A DNA stretch of 64,000 bases from Mycobacteriaceae bacterium (GTDB taxonomy: Bacteria; Actinomycetota; Actinomycetes; Mycobacteriales; Mycobacteriaceae): positions 104,095-168,094 of the forward strand of contig JAIEPH010000006.1 in NCBI GenBank assembly GCA_019749805.1, given 5' to 3'. Under the pieces are notes generated by a model that was not told where the DNA came from, did no database searches, and saw only the letters and a program-made list of their open reading frames with translations. This document shows, in pieces, positions 1 through 12,155 of this stretch; position 1 is the stretch's first letter, and each line of letters starts with the position of its first letter. A program made the translations under genes and the position numbers.

Positions 1-2
1 AC

Positions 3-485
3 ATGTTGTGGGCGGCGATCATCCCGTCGGTCAACGTGCAGACCGACTCAGCCCGCCAGATCGTCGGCCGTGGCGTCGAGCACTATGTGGAGCTGGTCGA
101 TCAGCATCCGAATGTGGTGCGGTTCCTGCTGCAGGGACGGTTCGCCGACCAATCGGCTACGGCGATGACGACGGTCAACAAGGGCAGCGAGATCACCCTC
201 GCCATCGCCGGCATGATCAGCACCCAGCTCGAGGATCTTGCGCCCGAACCGGAGGCGTTCGAGCTGGCGGCGTTCGCGATCTTCGGTACCGCGGCGTCGG
301 CGACCGACTGGTGGCTTGGCGTAGATGACGACAAGCCACGGCGGATGCCGGCCGACAAGTTCATCGCGCACATGACCACGATCATGGTCGGCGCCATCAA
401 CGGCACTGCCGAGCTACTCGGCATCGAGATCGACGCCGACCAGCCGATTCACACCGCTGTCCGTCGACAGCAACCCGTCGCCTGA
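3..485 (+). CDS. TetR-family transcriptional regulator, C-terminal part (cut by window edge)
   Basis: About 160 residues are visible and none forms a helix-turn-helix, so the DNA-binding N-terminus lies outside the window. What remains is all-helical, Ala- and Glu-rich sequence of the kind found in TetR ligand/dimerisation domains, with a late aromatic segment (ATDWWLGV, about residues 99-106). In M. tuberculosis a TetR gene (Rv3050c) occupies the same place next to the flavin monooxygenase and nrdF2, which supports the call. The ligand is unknown. Family assignment rests on domain style and synteny because the HTH cannot be seen. Confidence 0.7.
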   Translation: MLWAAIIPSVNVQTDSARQIVGRGVEHYVELVDQHPNVVRFLLQGRFADQSATAMTTVNKGSEITLAIAGMISTQLEDLAPEPEAFELAAFAIFGTAASATDWWLGVDDDKPRRMPADKFIAHMTTIMVGAINGTAELLGIEIDADQPIHTAVRRQQPVA

Positions 486-487
486 TT

Positions 488-514
488 TGAGGCAGACGCC
501 TCATGTCGTGAGGC
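488..514. promoter_or_regulatory. Inverted repeat plus third half-site after the TetR gene (possible operator)
   Basis: TGAGGC (488-493) and GCCTCA (498-503) form a perfect 16-bp palindrome with a 4-base centre. A third direct copy of TGAGGC lies at 509-514, 21 bp from the first, which is two helical turns. It begins 3 bases after the TetR stop and ends 25 bases before the next start codon. It could be a TetR operator controlling the downstream genes or simply a small hairpin; there is no T-run, so a terminator is less likely. Confidence 0.35.
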
Positions 515-538
515 CATGTCGCCGAACATCATTGGCGC

Positions 539-1285
539 ATGCCGAAACAACTGACACCCCGAGATGCCGTGGCAGCCGTGCTGGCCGACCCGGTCCTGCC
601 CCCTGGAGACGACGAGCGCTTCGTCGGATTCGGGATCATGGGCCTGCCCTTCGCCAACGGGCACTACCTGGCCATGCGACAGATCCCGGCGACGACGTTC
701 GCACCGCCGTATGTGTCGGTGTGGCATCGTGATCCGTCCTGCAACTGGACGTTCTACGCCACCACACCCGGACAACAAAGCTGCGCACGGTATTTCAGCT
801 CGGCCACGCCAAATGAGGCCGTGCAGTGCGATATCGACGTCACCTGGACGGGCCCGCAATCGGTGCGCTTCGAGATCCCGGGAAGTTTGCAGTGGGCCGT
901 CGATCTGCAGTCGACTCGCGCGACACGGTTGATGAGCAAGGTCAGCGATCGGTTGTCCGAATCGGGGTGGACCAACCCGGTGATGCTGCGCCGACTAGGC
1001 CGGGTGGCGAGGCGAACCCTCGACGTCGGCGAAGTGTCGCTGACCGGCCGCGCACCCAACGGTCAGTGTTACTCGATGGCCCCCAAGCAAGTGTGGCTCG
1101 TCACAGACTCGCGCGCGGTGTTGCACGGCCGCGACCTCGGCCCCAGCGGACCGTTGATGCGCCAGGCCCGCCTCGGCGACTTCCGGATGCCGCAGCGCGG
1201 CATCGGCATGGTCGGATCAGGTCACTTCGAGACATTCGACCCTGATCGCCATCTCGGCAGCCAGCGAGCCCTTTCCTTCGCCTGA
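539..1285 (+). CDS. Conserved hypothetical protein, 248 aa
   Basis: The product has no signal peptide or membrane segment and I recognise no catalytic motif. It is rich in aromatic residues in its first half (for example WHRDPSCNWTFYATT near residues 61-75), as in beta-barrel or lipocalin-like folds that bind hydrophobic molecules, but that is only an impression. The ATG at 539 is the first start after the TetR gene. It lies in the same direction between the TetR regulator and the flavin monooxygenase, so it may share their regulation. Codon use is typical of the window, so it is a real gene of unknown function. Confidence 0.6.
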   Translation: MPKQLTPRDAVAAVLADPVLPPGDDERFVGFGIMGLPFANGHYLAMRQIPATTFAPPYVSVWHRDPSCNWTFYATTPGQQSCARYFSSATPNEAVQCDIDVTWTGPQSVRFEIPGSLQWAVDLQSTRATRLMSKVSDRLSESGWTNPVMLRRLGRVARRTLDVGEVSLTGRAPNGQCYSMAPKQVWLVTDSRAVLHGRDLGPSGPLMRQARLGDFRMPQRGIGMVGSGHFETFDPDRHLGSQRALSFA

Positions 1286-1365
1286 CCAGCGCTCGGCACT
1301 GTCATCAACGATGTACCCTGGGCCTGGAAAGTATGCAGTACCGGCGTTCCCAGGAAAGGTCAGAC

Positions 1366-2886
1366 ATGACGGTTGCCGAGCACACGCCAGAGGCGACGGC
1401 GGCAAAGCCGGTGCACACCCGCGCACTCATCATCGGCTCGGGGTTCTCCGGTCTGGGGATGGGCATCGCATTGCAGCAGCAGAACGTGGACTTCGTGATC
1501 CTGGAGAAGGCCGACGATATCGGCGGCACGTGGCGCGACAACACCTATCCCGGCTGTGCCTGTGACATTCCGTCGCACATGTACTCGTTCTCGTTCGAGC
1601 CCAAGCCCGACTGGTCGCACATGTGGTCGTTTCAGCCGGAAATCCAGGAGTACCTGCAAGGTGTGACGAACAAGTACGGGCTGCGGCGCTACATCCAGTT
1701 CAACTCCCACGTAGACCGGGCGCACTGGGACGACGAGGAGATGCGCTGGCACGCCTTCACGAAGGACGGCCGCGAGTTCGTTGCACAGTTCCTCATCTCC
1801 GGCGCTGGGGGATTGCACATCCCGCTCATCCCGGAGTTCGAGGGGCTCAGCGAGTTCGAGGGTGCGGTCTTCCACTCCGCGCAATGGGACCACAGCGTCG
1901 ATCTGACCGGTAAGCGCGTCGCGGTGATCGGGACGGGTGCCAGCGCCATCCAGATCGTGCCTGAGATCGTGAAGGACGTTGCGGAGCTTCAGCTTTACCA
2001 GCGCACTCCGGCGTGGGTGATGCCCCGACCGAACAATCCGATCCCGCGGTGGATGCGGCAGGTGTTCACCTACGTGCCGGGCACGCGTGCGGCGATGCGC
2101 GCCGGGATCTACTGGATTCACGAGGGTGTCGGCTTCGCGATGACCAAGCAACCGCGGCTTCTCAAACTCGGTGAACTGATGGGGAAGGCCAACATTCGGC
2201 GCTCCATCAAAGACCCCGTGCTGCGCAAGAAGTTGACACCGAACTACCGCGCCGGCTGCAAGCGCATTCTCAATTCCGACACCTACTACAAGGGCATCGC
2301 CAACCCGAAGACCGAAGTCATCACCGACGGCATCGCGCGGTTCACCAAGACCGGCATCGTCGCGAGCGACGGCACCGAACGTGAGGTCGATGTCGTGGTG
2401 TCCGCCACCGGCTTTCACGTCACCGACTCTTACACCTACGTCGATATCAAGGGTCCCCGCGGCGAAGACCTCGTGGACCGGTGGAATCGCGAGGGCATGG
2501 CCGCGCTACGCGGCATCACGATCGCCGACATGCCGAATCTGTTCTTCCTGCTCGGGCCGAATACCGCGCTCGGGCACAACTCGGTGGTGTTCATGATCGA
2601 GTCGCAGATCCGGTATGCGGCGCATGCGATCGCGGCCGTTGACAAGAAGGGAGCGCAGGCGCTGGCGCCGACGCGGGCCGCCCAGGACGCGTACAACGAC
2701 GAGTTGCAGCGCGACCTGGCGGGTACGGTCTGGAACACCGGCGGGTGCCGCAGCTGGTACATGGACGAACACGGCGTAAACCGCACGCTGTGGAGCGGGA
2801 TGACATGGCAGTACTGGCTGGCCACTCGTCGTTTCGACACCTCGGAGTACGAATTCCTCGACGCGAGCAGCCGCGTGGCCGTGTAG
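1366..2886 (+). CDS. Baeyer-Villiger-type flavin monooxygenase (NAD(P)H/FAD)
   Basis: A 506-aa cytosolic flavoprotein expected to insert oxygen into, or hydroxylate, a ketone or other lipophilic substrate. Two Rossmann dinucleotide folds are visible: GSGFSG at residues 24-29 for FAD and GTGASA at 189-194 for NADPH. Between them FEGAVFHSAQW (164-174) matches the BVMO fingerprint FxGxxxHxxxW exactly. The start at ATG 1366 is chosen over an upstream ATG because AGGAAAGG lies 6 bases before it. It matches Rv3049c by position. The substrate is unknown; the neighbouring TetR gene is the natural candidate regulator. Confidence 0.9.
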   Translation: MTVAEHTPEATAAKPVHTRALIIGSGFSGLGMGIALQQQNVDFVILEKADDIGGTWRDNTYPGCACDIPSHMYSFSFEPKPDWSHMWSFQPEIQEYLQGVTNKYGLRRYIQFNSHVDRAHWDDEEMRWHAFTKDGREFVAQFLISGAGGLHIPLIPEFEGLSEFEGAVFHSAQWDHSVDLTGKRVAVIGTGASAIQIVPEIVKDVAELQLYQRTPAWVMPRPNNPIPRWMRQVFTYVPGTRAAMRAGIYWIHEGVGFAMTKQPRLLKLGELMGKANIRRSIKDPVLRKKLTPNYRAGCKRILNSDTYYKGIANPKTEVITDGIARFTKTGIVASDGTEREVDVVVSATGFHVTDSYTYVDIKGPRGEDLVDRWNREGMAALRGITIADMPNLFFLLGPNTALGHNSVVFMIESQIRYAAHAIAAVDKKGAQALAPTRAAQDAYNDELQRDLAGTVWNTGGCRSWYMDEHGVNRTLWSGMTWQYWLATRRFDTSEYEFLDASSRVAV

Positions 2887-2901
2887 CTGCGCGACACGCC
2901 A

Positions 2902-2949
2902 AAACAAGATGTTGTGTTGCGGTCGAAAGTCGGACCCCAGTTGTAGTGT
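2902..2949 (+). promoter_or_regulatory. Tandem NrdR boxes upstream of nrdF
   Basis: Box 1 (2902-2917, AAACAAGATGTTGTGT) keeps every strongly conserved position of the published NrdR consensus acaCwAtATaTwGtgt. Box 2 (2934-2949, ACCCCAGTTGTAGTGT) is weaker but identical to box 1 at 11 of 16 positions. They are 32 bp apart start to start, three helical turns, which is the classic arrangement for NrdR. Just downstream CTATAGC occurs twice, 11 bp apart (2958-2964 and 2969-2975), and may belong to the promoter. Repression by ATP/dATP-loaded NrdR is inferred. Confidence 0.65.
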
Positions 2950-2997
2950 TGAGGGTGCTATAGCAGCTCTATAGCCAAGTCCTAGAAGACCAGGTGA

Positions 2998-4616
<1,619 letters not shown>

Positions 4617-4663
4617 GAATAATTTTCGCGCGACCGGTGGCGTACGTTACGTCGTCCTCGGAA

Positions 4664-4737
4664 CGAAACTGCGGACAGATCGCAAGTGCAACAAATCGCG
4701 ATCTGTCTGGGGCCCTGCGAAGCCGGGGACAGTTTCG
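4664..4737. repeat. Nested inverted repeats between adhC and the cutinase gene
   Basis: Inner arms GACAGATCGC (4674-4683) and GCGATCTGTC (4698-4707) are perfectly complementary around a 14-base loop. Outer arms CGAAACTG (4664-4671) and CAGTTTCG (4730-4737) enclose them. The element fills most of the 129-base gap upstream of the cutinase start and downstream of the next minus-strand gene in reading order. It may regulate the cutinase promoter, or act as a structured 5' leader; it has no T-run in either direction. Confidence 0.5.
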
Positions 4738-4745
4738 GCAGGTAT

Positions 4746-5795
4746 CTAGCCGCGCAGCGTCTCGGTATCGATCACGAACCGGTAGCGCACATCGCTGGCG
4801 AGCACCCGCTGGTACGCCTCGTTGATGTACTCCGGTGTGATGACCTCGATTTCGGGTCGCACGTCGTGTTCGGCGCAGAAATCCAGCATTTCCTGCGTCT
4901 CGGCGATGCCGCCGATCAACGATCCGGCCAGGCTGCGCCGACCGAAGACCAGCGACGGCGCGGTCACCGTCATGGGACGCTCAGGCATCCCGAGCTCGAC
5001 CAGCGTGCCGTCGAGCTTCAGCAACTTCAGATACGCGTCCAGATCGAGGTTGGCCGAGACCGTATTGAGAATCAGGTCGAAGGAGCCGGCCAATGTCTCG
5101 AACGTCGCAGGATCGGAGGTCGCGTAGTACTGGTCAGCACCCAACCGCAGACCGTCCTCCATCTTCTTCAGTGACTGGCTCAGCACCGTCACCTTCGCGC
5201 CCATCGCATGCGCGAGCTTGACGCCCATGTGGCCAAGGCCGCCAAGGCCGACGACGGCCACACTGGTACCCGGGCCCGCATTCCAGTGGCGCAGAGGCGA
5301 ATACAGGGTGATGCCCGCGCACAGCAGGGGCGCGGCGGCATCGAGCGGCAAGCTGTCGGGAATGTGCAGCACGTAGTTCTCGTCGACGACGATCGCGCCG
5401 CTGTACCCGCCCTGCGTCGGATCACCGTCACGGCCGATCGCGTTGTAGGTGCCCACCATGCCTGGGTTCGTGCAGTACTGCTCCTCGCCCGCACGACAGC
5501 TGGGGCACTCCCGGCAGGAATCGACAAAGCACCCGACGCCGACCCGATCGCCCACCTTGAACTTCGTCACTTCCGGACCGACCTCGGTCACGACGCCGGC
5601 GATCTCGTGGCCTGGCACCACCGGATAGTTCGGTGTACCCCACTCGGATTTCACGGTGTGGATGTCTGAGTGACAGATGCCGGCGAAGTGGATATCGAAT
5701 GCCACGTCGTGCGGCCCGGCATCGCGACGTGTGATGGTGGTCCTGGTCAGCGGCTCGGTGGCCGACGTGGCGGCGTATGCGGAAACTGTGGTCAT
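4746..5795 (-). CDS. adhC: Zinc-dependent NAD(P) alcohol dehydrogenase
   Basis: A 349-aa medium-chain dehydrogenase that interconverts alcohols and aldehydes, close to the cinnamyl-alcohol-dehydrogenase (YahK/AdhC) branch. Catalytic zinc ligands Cys41, His63 and Cys159 and four structural-zinc cysteines (94, 97, 100, 108) are present, and GLGGLG at 183-188 binds the nucleotide. ATG 5795 is preferred to an upstream ATG at 5825 because AAGGTGGGAAGG lies just before it and the length then fits M. tuberculosis AdhC (Rv3045). It reads away from a 120-base gap that follows the YCII remnant; a separate promoter is likely. Confidence 0.92.
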   Translation of the reverse strand: MTTVSAYAATSATEPLTRTTITRRDAGPHDVAFDIHFAGICHSDIHTVKSEWGTPNYPVVPGHEIAGVVTEVGPEVTKFKVGDRVGVGCFVDSCRECPSCRAGEEQYCTNPGMVGTYNAIGRDGDPTQGGYSGAIVVDENYVLHIPDSLPLDAAAPLLCAGITLYSPLRHWNAGPGTSVAVVGLGGLGHMGVKLAHAMGAKVTVLSQSLKKMEDGLRLGADQYYATSDPATFETLAGSFDLILNTVSANLDLDAYLKLLKLDGTLVELGMPERPMTVTAPSLVFGRRSLAGSLIGGIAETQEMLDFCAEHDVRPEIEVITPEYINEAYQRVLASDVRYRFVIDTETLRG

Positions 5796-5914
5796 GAAAA
5801 CGGCCTTCCCACCTTGGGTAATCACAAGAGAAATTTGCCGCGACAGTGCGGCCTACCCTCAGGCAAACGACCGGATCGGGCTGGTTCTTCCCCGCCGGAA
5901 CTGTGAGCTAGTTC

Positions 5915-6191
5915 CTAAAGTTTTGGCGCGCGGAAGGCCCCGTTGAACGACAGCCGCTCGTAAGTGGCCACTTCGGCGGCCGTGTAGGGATCGTGGTCGA
6001 CGATGGACTGCGCCTCCTCGGCGCTGAGGTCGCCCGTGATCAGGATTGCCCCGGACTCGTCCTCCAGACGCCCCGCCAGCACGATGCGGCCGGCGGCGAC
6101 CTCGCCCTTCAGCCACTCCAGATGGGCGGGCCGGGTCTGGTTGACGACGTCGGGCGGTTGTAGATTAGGTGGACTTCAAGATGTGGAACAT
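5915..6191 (-). pseudogene. YCII-family protein, frameshifted by one extra base
   Basis: Translation starts at ATG 6191 as MFHILKST and then meets TAA. Removing one T of the TT at 6165-6166 (+ strand) restores a continuous 91-codon frame running YLQPPDVVNQ, then HLEWLKGEVAAGRIVLAGR, and ending AFRAPKL at 5915. This is a full-length YCII/dimeric-barrel domain protein with the usual conserved N-terminus and AGR motif. It starts 10 bases after the fecB stop on the same strand, so it was probably cotranscribed with fecB. Either the gene is recently broken or the sequence has a one-base error. YCII proteins are small enzymes or binding proteins of mostly unknown role. Confidence 0.8.
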
Positions 6192-6201
6192 CTGCGCCAC
6201 G

Positions 6202-7317
6202 CTAATTGATCGGAGCGTTGATCCACGGAAGGTCCGCGAGGATTCCGCGGGCGGCGACAATGCCTTCCCCGGTCTGCCACACCTCGTTGTTGACCGCGAA
6301 GATCCGGTTGTCGCGGTTGGCCGACAGCTTCCGCCACGCATCGCTTTCCATCACACGCGGCGCCCGCTCTTTGGCCGCGGGCGAGTCGAACGTTAGGTAG
6401 ACGATGTCACCGTCGGCCGCGGAGAAGTCGGGTGAGTTGTCCAAGTCGGTGTCGGTGATACCGATCTCGATGAACGGCTTGTCTTTGAACCGTTGTGCCG
6501 CAGGACGATCGACGCCGACGGCCCCCAGCACACTGCCCGGGAAGTTGTCCGTGCCATACACGCGCGCCGTCGTCTCGGTGAACTGGACGACCGACGCCTG
6601 GAAATGGGTCGCGTCGTTCTCGGCGCCGGTCTTGTCGGCAGCCCGTTCGAAGCCGTCGATCATCCCGTTCACCGCGTCGAGGCGACCGGTGGCTTCGCCG
6701 ACCGTCCGCATGTTGTCCTGCCATGCGCCGCCGGGCGGGCCGCTGAACACCGTGGGGGCGATCGCCGACAGATCACCGAAATCGTCGGGCGTCAGCGCTT
6801 GCGAGCCGAGGATCAGGTCGGGGTTCGCGGCCTTGATCGCATCGATATCAGGAGCGCTGCGGGTGCCTGCTGCGGGCACGTCGTGGATGACCTTGCCCAG
6901 ATACGACGGTTGGCTGCTGGAGCCGTCGGGAAGCGCGGCGGCCACGACACGCGTCTGCAGACCCAGCGCACACAACGTGTCGAGCTGGTCGCCGGAGAGC
7001 ACCACGATGCGCTGCGGATCCGCCCGCACCTCGGTTTCACCCGCCGCGTGGCGGACTCGGCGGTCCGGTGGTCCGGGGTCGACGGGTGTGGGCTCGGGTG
7101 CACAGGATTCGTCTGGCCTGCGGTGATTGCCGAGTACACCCGCGCCGGCGATCTTCGTGGTGCTCGTGACGACAGACTGCTGGCCGGCGATGGGGGCGGC
7201 CTCTCCGCCCAGCGATCCGCAGCCGCTGACAACGGTGACGGCGAGCGCGGCCGAGATCGCCACCGATCCCAACCATCGACCCGCCACGAGGCCGGCGCGG
7301 GATCCGCTGATCAGCAC
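6202..7317 (-). CDS. fecB: Iron(III)-siderophore/heme-type ABC substrate-binding lipoprotein FecB
   Basis: A 371-aa periplasmic-binding-protein type II lipoprotein. A signal peptide leads to the lipobox VVSGC with acylated Cys33, followed by a flexible Pro-rich linker and a TroA-like domain (RIVVLSGDQLDTLCALG from about residue 103). By family it binds a ferric-siderophore or related ligand at the outer face of the membrane. No permease or ATPase gene is adjacent. It corresponds to Rv3044. No IdeR box with the usual TTAGGTTAGGCTAACC pattern is visible upstream, so iron control is not evident. The divergent ctaD gene starts 160 bases away. Confidence 0.9.
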   Translation of the reverse strand: MLISGSRAGLVAGRWLGSVAISAALAVTVVSGCGSLGGEAAPIAGQQSVVTSTTKIAGAGVLGNHRRPDESCAPEPTPVDPGPPDRRVRHAAGETEVRADPQRIVVLSGDQLDTLCALGLQTRVVAAALPDGSSSQPSYLGKVIHDVPAAGTRSAPDIDAIKAANPDLILGSQALTPDDFGDLSAIAPTVFSGPPGGAWQDNMRTVGEATGRLDAVNGMIDGFERAADKTGAENDATHFQASVVQFTETTARVYGTDNFPGSVLGAVGVDRPAAQRFKDKPFIEIGITDTDLDNSPDFSAADGDIVYLTFDSPAAKERAPRVMESDAWRKLSANRDNRIFAVNNEVWQTGEGIVAARGILADLPWINAPIN

Positions 7318-7390
7318 GCCGCCGACGGTAACATCCGAGCAGCTCGTGGCAGGTCAGCCCATGTCGCAAACCATTTACGACAGTTTGTAG

Positions 7391-10478
<3,088 letters not shown>

Positions 10479-10492
10479 GCTTCGCCCTGGAC

Positions 10493-11935
10493 CTAGACGA
10501 CGACGGTCGTCGGCTCCGGTGCCGCCGAACCGGTGATGCTGTGCCACGCACGGGCCAGCAGTTCGATGGCCTCGGCGAGCTGCTCCTCGGGCAGCGCGTA
10601 CGGGATGCGCACGAATCGTTCCAGCGTCCCGTCGACCCCGAAGCGCGGCCCCGCGGGCAGTTCGAGGCCCAGCCGCGAGGCGGCCGCCGACAGCGCGGTG
10701 CTCATCGGCGCCGGGAGGCGCACCCACAGCGACATGCCGCCGACGCCTGTGCCGGGTTCCCAGTCGGGTAGGTGACGACTCAGCAGCGACTGCAGCACGG
10801 CGCGACGGGTCCGAAGGATTTCGCGGCGCTCGGGCAGGATCTCGTCGCGGGAGCCGAGAAGCCTTGCCGCGGCGAATTGTTCGAGCACCGGGGTACCCAT
10901 GTCGATCGACGGCCGCAGCGCAGCGATCGTCGCGATGGTGGCGCGCTCGGCGCGGATCCAGCCGACGCGCAATCCACCCCAGAACGACTTCGACATCGAG
11001 CCGACGGTCATGACCAGGTCGCGTCGCGTCGTCATGAATGCCGCCAGGGGAGTCGGCATCGGCTGGTCCAGCCACATGTCGAGGATCGTCTCGTCGATGA
11101 CCGTGCGGGTTCGTGTCTCGGCGATGATGCGGGCCAAGCGTTTCCGGTCCCCCGCGGGCATCGTGAGCCCAGTGGGGTTCTGGTTGTCCGGGATGAAGTA
11201 CGCAAGATTCGGCGCGAGCTGGTGGACCGCCGACTGCACGGCGTCGAGCTCCCAGCCGGACTCGGTCATCGCGACCGGGACTGGCCGCGCACCTGCGGTG
11301 GTGATGGCGGAAAGCGAACCATGATAGGTGGGCTGTTCGACCAGCACGCGGTCGCCCGGCTGCACGTACGTCGTCAGGATCAGCGAGATCGCGTGCAGCG
11401 CCCCCGTCGTCACCAGCACCTCGTCGGGATCGGTGGGAAGGCCACGCTCGCAATATCTTTCAGCGATCGCCTGACGCAGCGTGCTGACCCCGACGAGTTC
11501 GTGTCCCGGTTCGCGCAGGTACGGCGTGACGTCGCGGGTGGCGTCGACGAACGCCTCCATGACGGCGGCGGCGGGAGCGGACAGGGCGGCCGCCGCCAGA
11601 CTCAGTGCGGTCGGCATGGCGTCGTTCCTGACCGTGGGCGCGACCGGCAGTGCCGTTGTGCTTCTGGCCCCTCGACGAGCGTTGAGGTAGCCGTCCTCGC
11701 GAAGTTGCGTGAAGGCGGCGGTGACCGTCGTGCGCGAAACCCGCAGCACATCGGCGAGCGTGCGCTCGCTGGGCAGTCGTGCGCCGACCGGTATCCGGCC
11801 GTCGATGATCAGCAACCGGATCGCGTCGGCCAGTCCCTGGTAGGCAGGTCCACTTTGACTGGACGTACGCCAATTGCCCAGCTCGCGGACCAAGAGGTCC
11901 ACATCGAGCGCTCTGGCGGCCATTTCTGCTGTCAT
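10493..11935 (-). CDS. MocR/PdxR-type regulator: GntR helix-turn-helix fused to a PLP aminotransferase-like domain
   Basis: 480 aa. Residues about 30-92 form a winged helix of GntR type (LPSERTLADVLRVSRTTV), followed by a fold-type I aminotransferase domain with NQNPTG at 251-256, Asp281 and the PLP lysine in SMSKS (Lys316). Such proteins sense PLP or a PLP-amine adduct and activate or repress a divergent target. The start ATG 11935 matches the domain boundary and removes an unconvincing N-terminal extension. It is divergent from a YczE-type membrane protein, a pairing described for one MocR subgroup. It is absent from the recalled M. tuberculosis order between serB2 and Rv3041c, so it is an inserted module. 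Confidence 0.88.
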   Translation of the reverse strand: MTAEMAARALDVDLLVRELGNWRTSSQSGPAYQGLADAIRLLIIDGRIPVGARLPSERTLADVLRVSRTTVTAAFTQLREDGYLNARRGARSTTALPVAPTVRNDAMPTALSLAAAALSAPAAAVMEAFVDATRDVTPYLREPGHELVGVSTLRQAIAERYCERGLPTDPDEVLVTTGALHAISLILTTYVQPGDRVLVEQPTYHGSLSAITTAGARPVPVAMTESGWELDAVQSAVHQLAPNLAYFIPDNQNPTGLTMPAGDRKRLARIIAETRTRTVIDETILDMWLDQPMPTPLAAFMTTRRDLVMTVGSMSKSFWGGLRVGWIRAERATIATIAALRPSIDMGTPVLEQFAAARLLGSRDEILPERREILRTRRAVLQSLLSRHLPDWEPGTGVGGMSLWVRLPAPMSTALSAAASRLGLELPAGPRFGVDGTLERFVRIPYALPEEQLAEAIELLARAWHSITGSAAPEPTTVVV

Positions 11936-11938
11936 TTG

Positions 11939-11980
11939 CAAGCCAGTATGCGCTAACTGGCTATTGATGAACAAGCCAGT
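11939..11980. promoter_or_regulatory. MocR operator: direct repeats with an inverted copy between
   Basis: CAAGCCAGT occurs at 11939-11947 and 11972-11980, exactly 33 bp apart (three helical turns). Between them ACTGGCT (11956-11962) is the inverse of the AGCCAGT core, so 11941-11962 is a perfect 7-bp inverted repeat with an 8-base centre. A further ACTGGC lies at 12035-12040. Direct plus inverted half-sites of this sort are characteristic of MocR-type regulators. The block begins 3 bases upstream of the regulator's start codon, which suggests autoregulation along with control of the divergent genes. Confidence 0.65.
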
Positions 11981-12155
11981 CGGCCGGATTATCGAGTTTG
12001 TGAGGACGAATTGGATATCAAAACTGGGCCGCGAACTGGCGAGGATGTTCAGCTGGCAGGCGCCGGCCGGATGCGTTGACTTCCTCGATCGCGATGCCGA
12101 GCGCATGGCGCGCGAAGTGGAGCTCATCCGCATGCGCTTCCCGCATCACTCGTGA
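11968..12155 (+). CDS. Possible small protein (62 aa) translationally coupled to the YczE gene
   Basis: An ATG at 11968 opens a 62-codon frame whose TGA (12153-12155) overlaps the GTG start of the downstream membrane protein as GTGA. The product is basic and amphipathic, with RELARMFSWQAPAG near residues 23-36 and a charged helix-like C-terminus (DRDAERMAREVELIRMRF). G or C at third codon positions is high in the second half, as in real genes here, but lower in the first third, where operator half-sites overlap. A shorter version from ATG 12045 is possible. I do not recognise a function. Confidence 0.45.

Noticed and set aside
1360..2418. Long minus-strand reading frame opposite the monooxygenase
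   Set aside because: It mirrors the codon structure of the plus-strand gene and has no recognisable domain; long antisense frames are common in GC-rich DNA.
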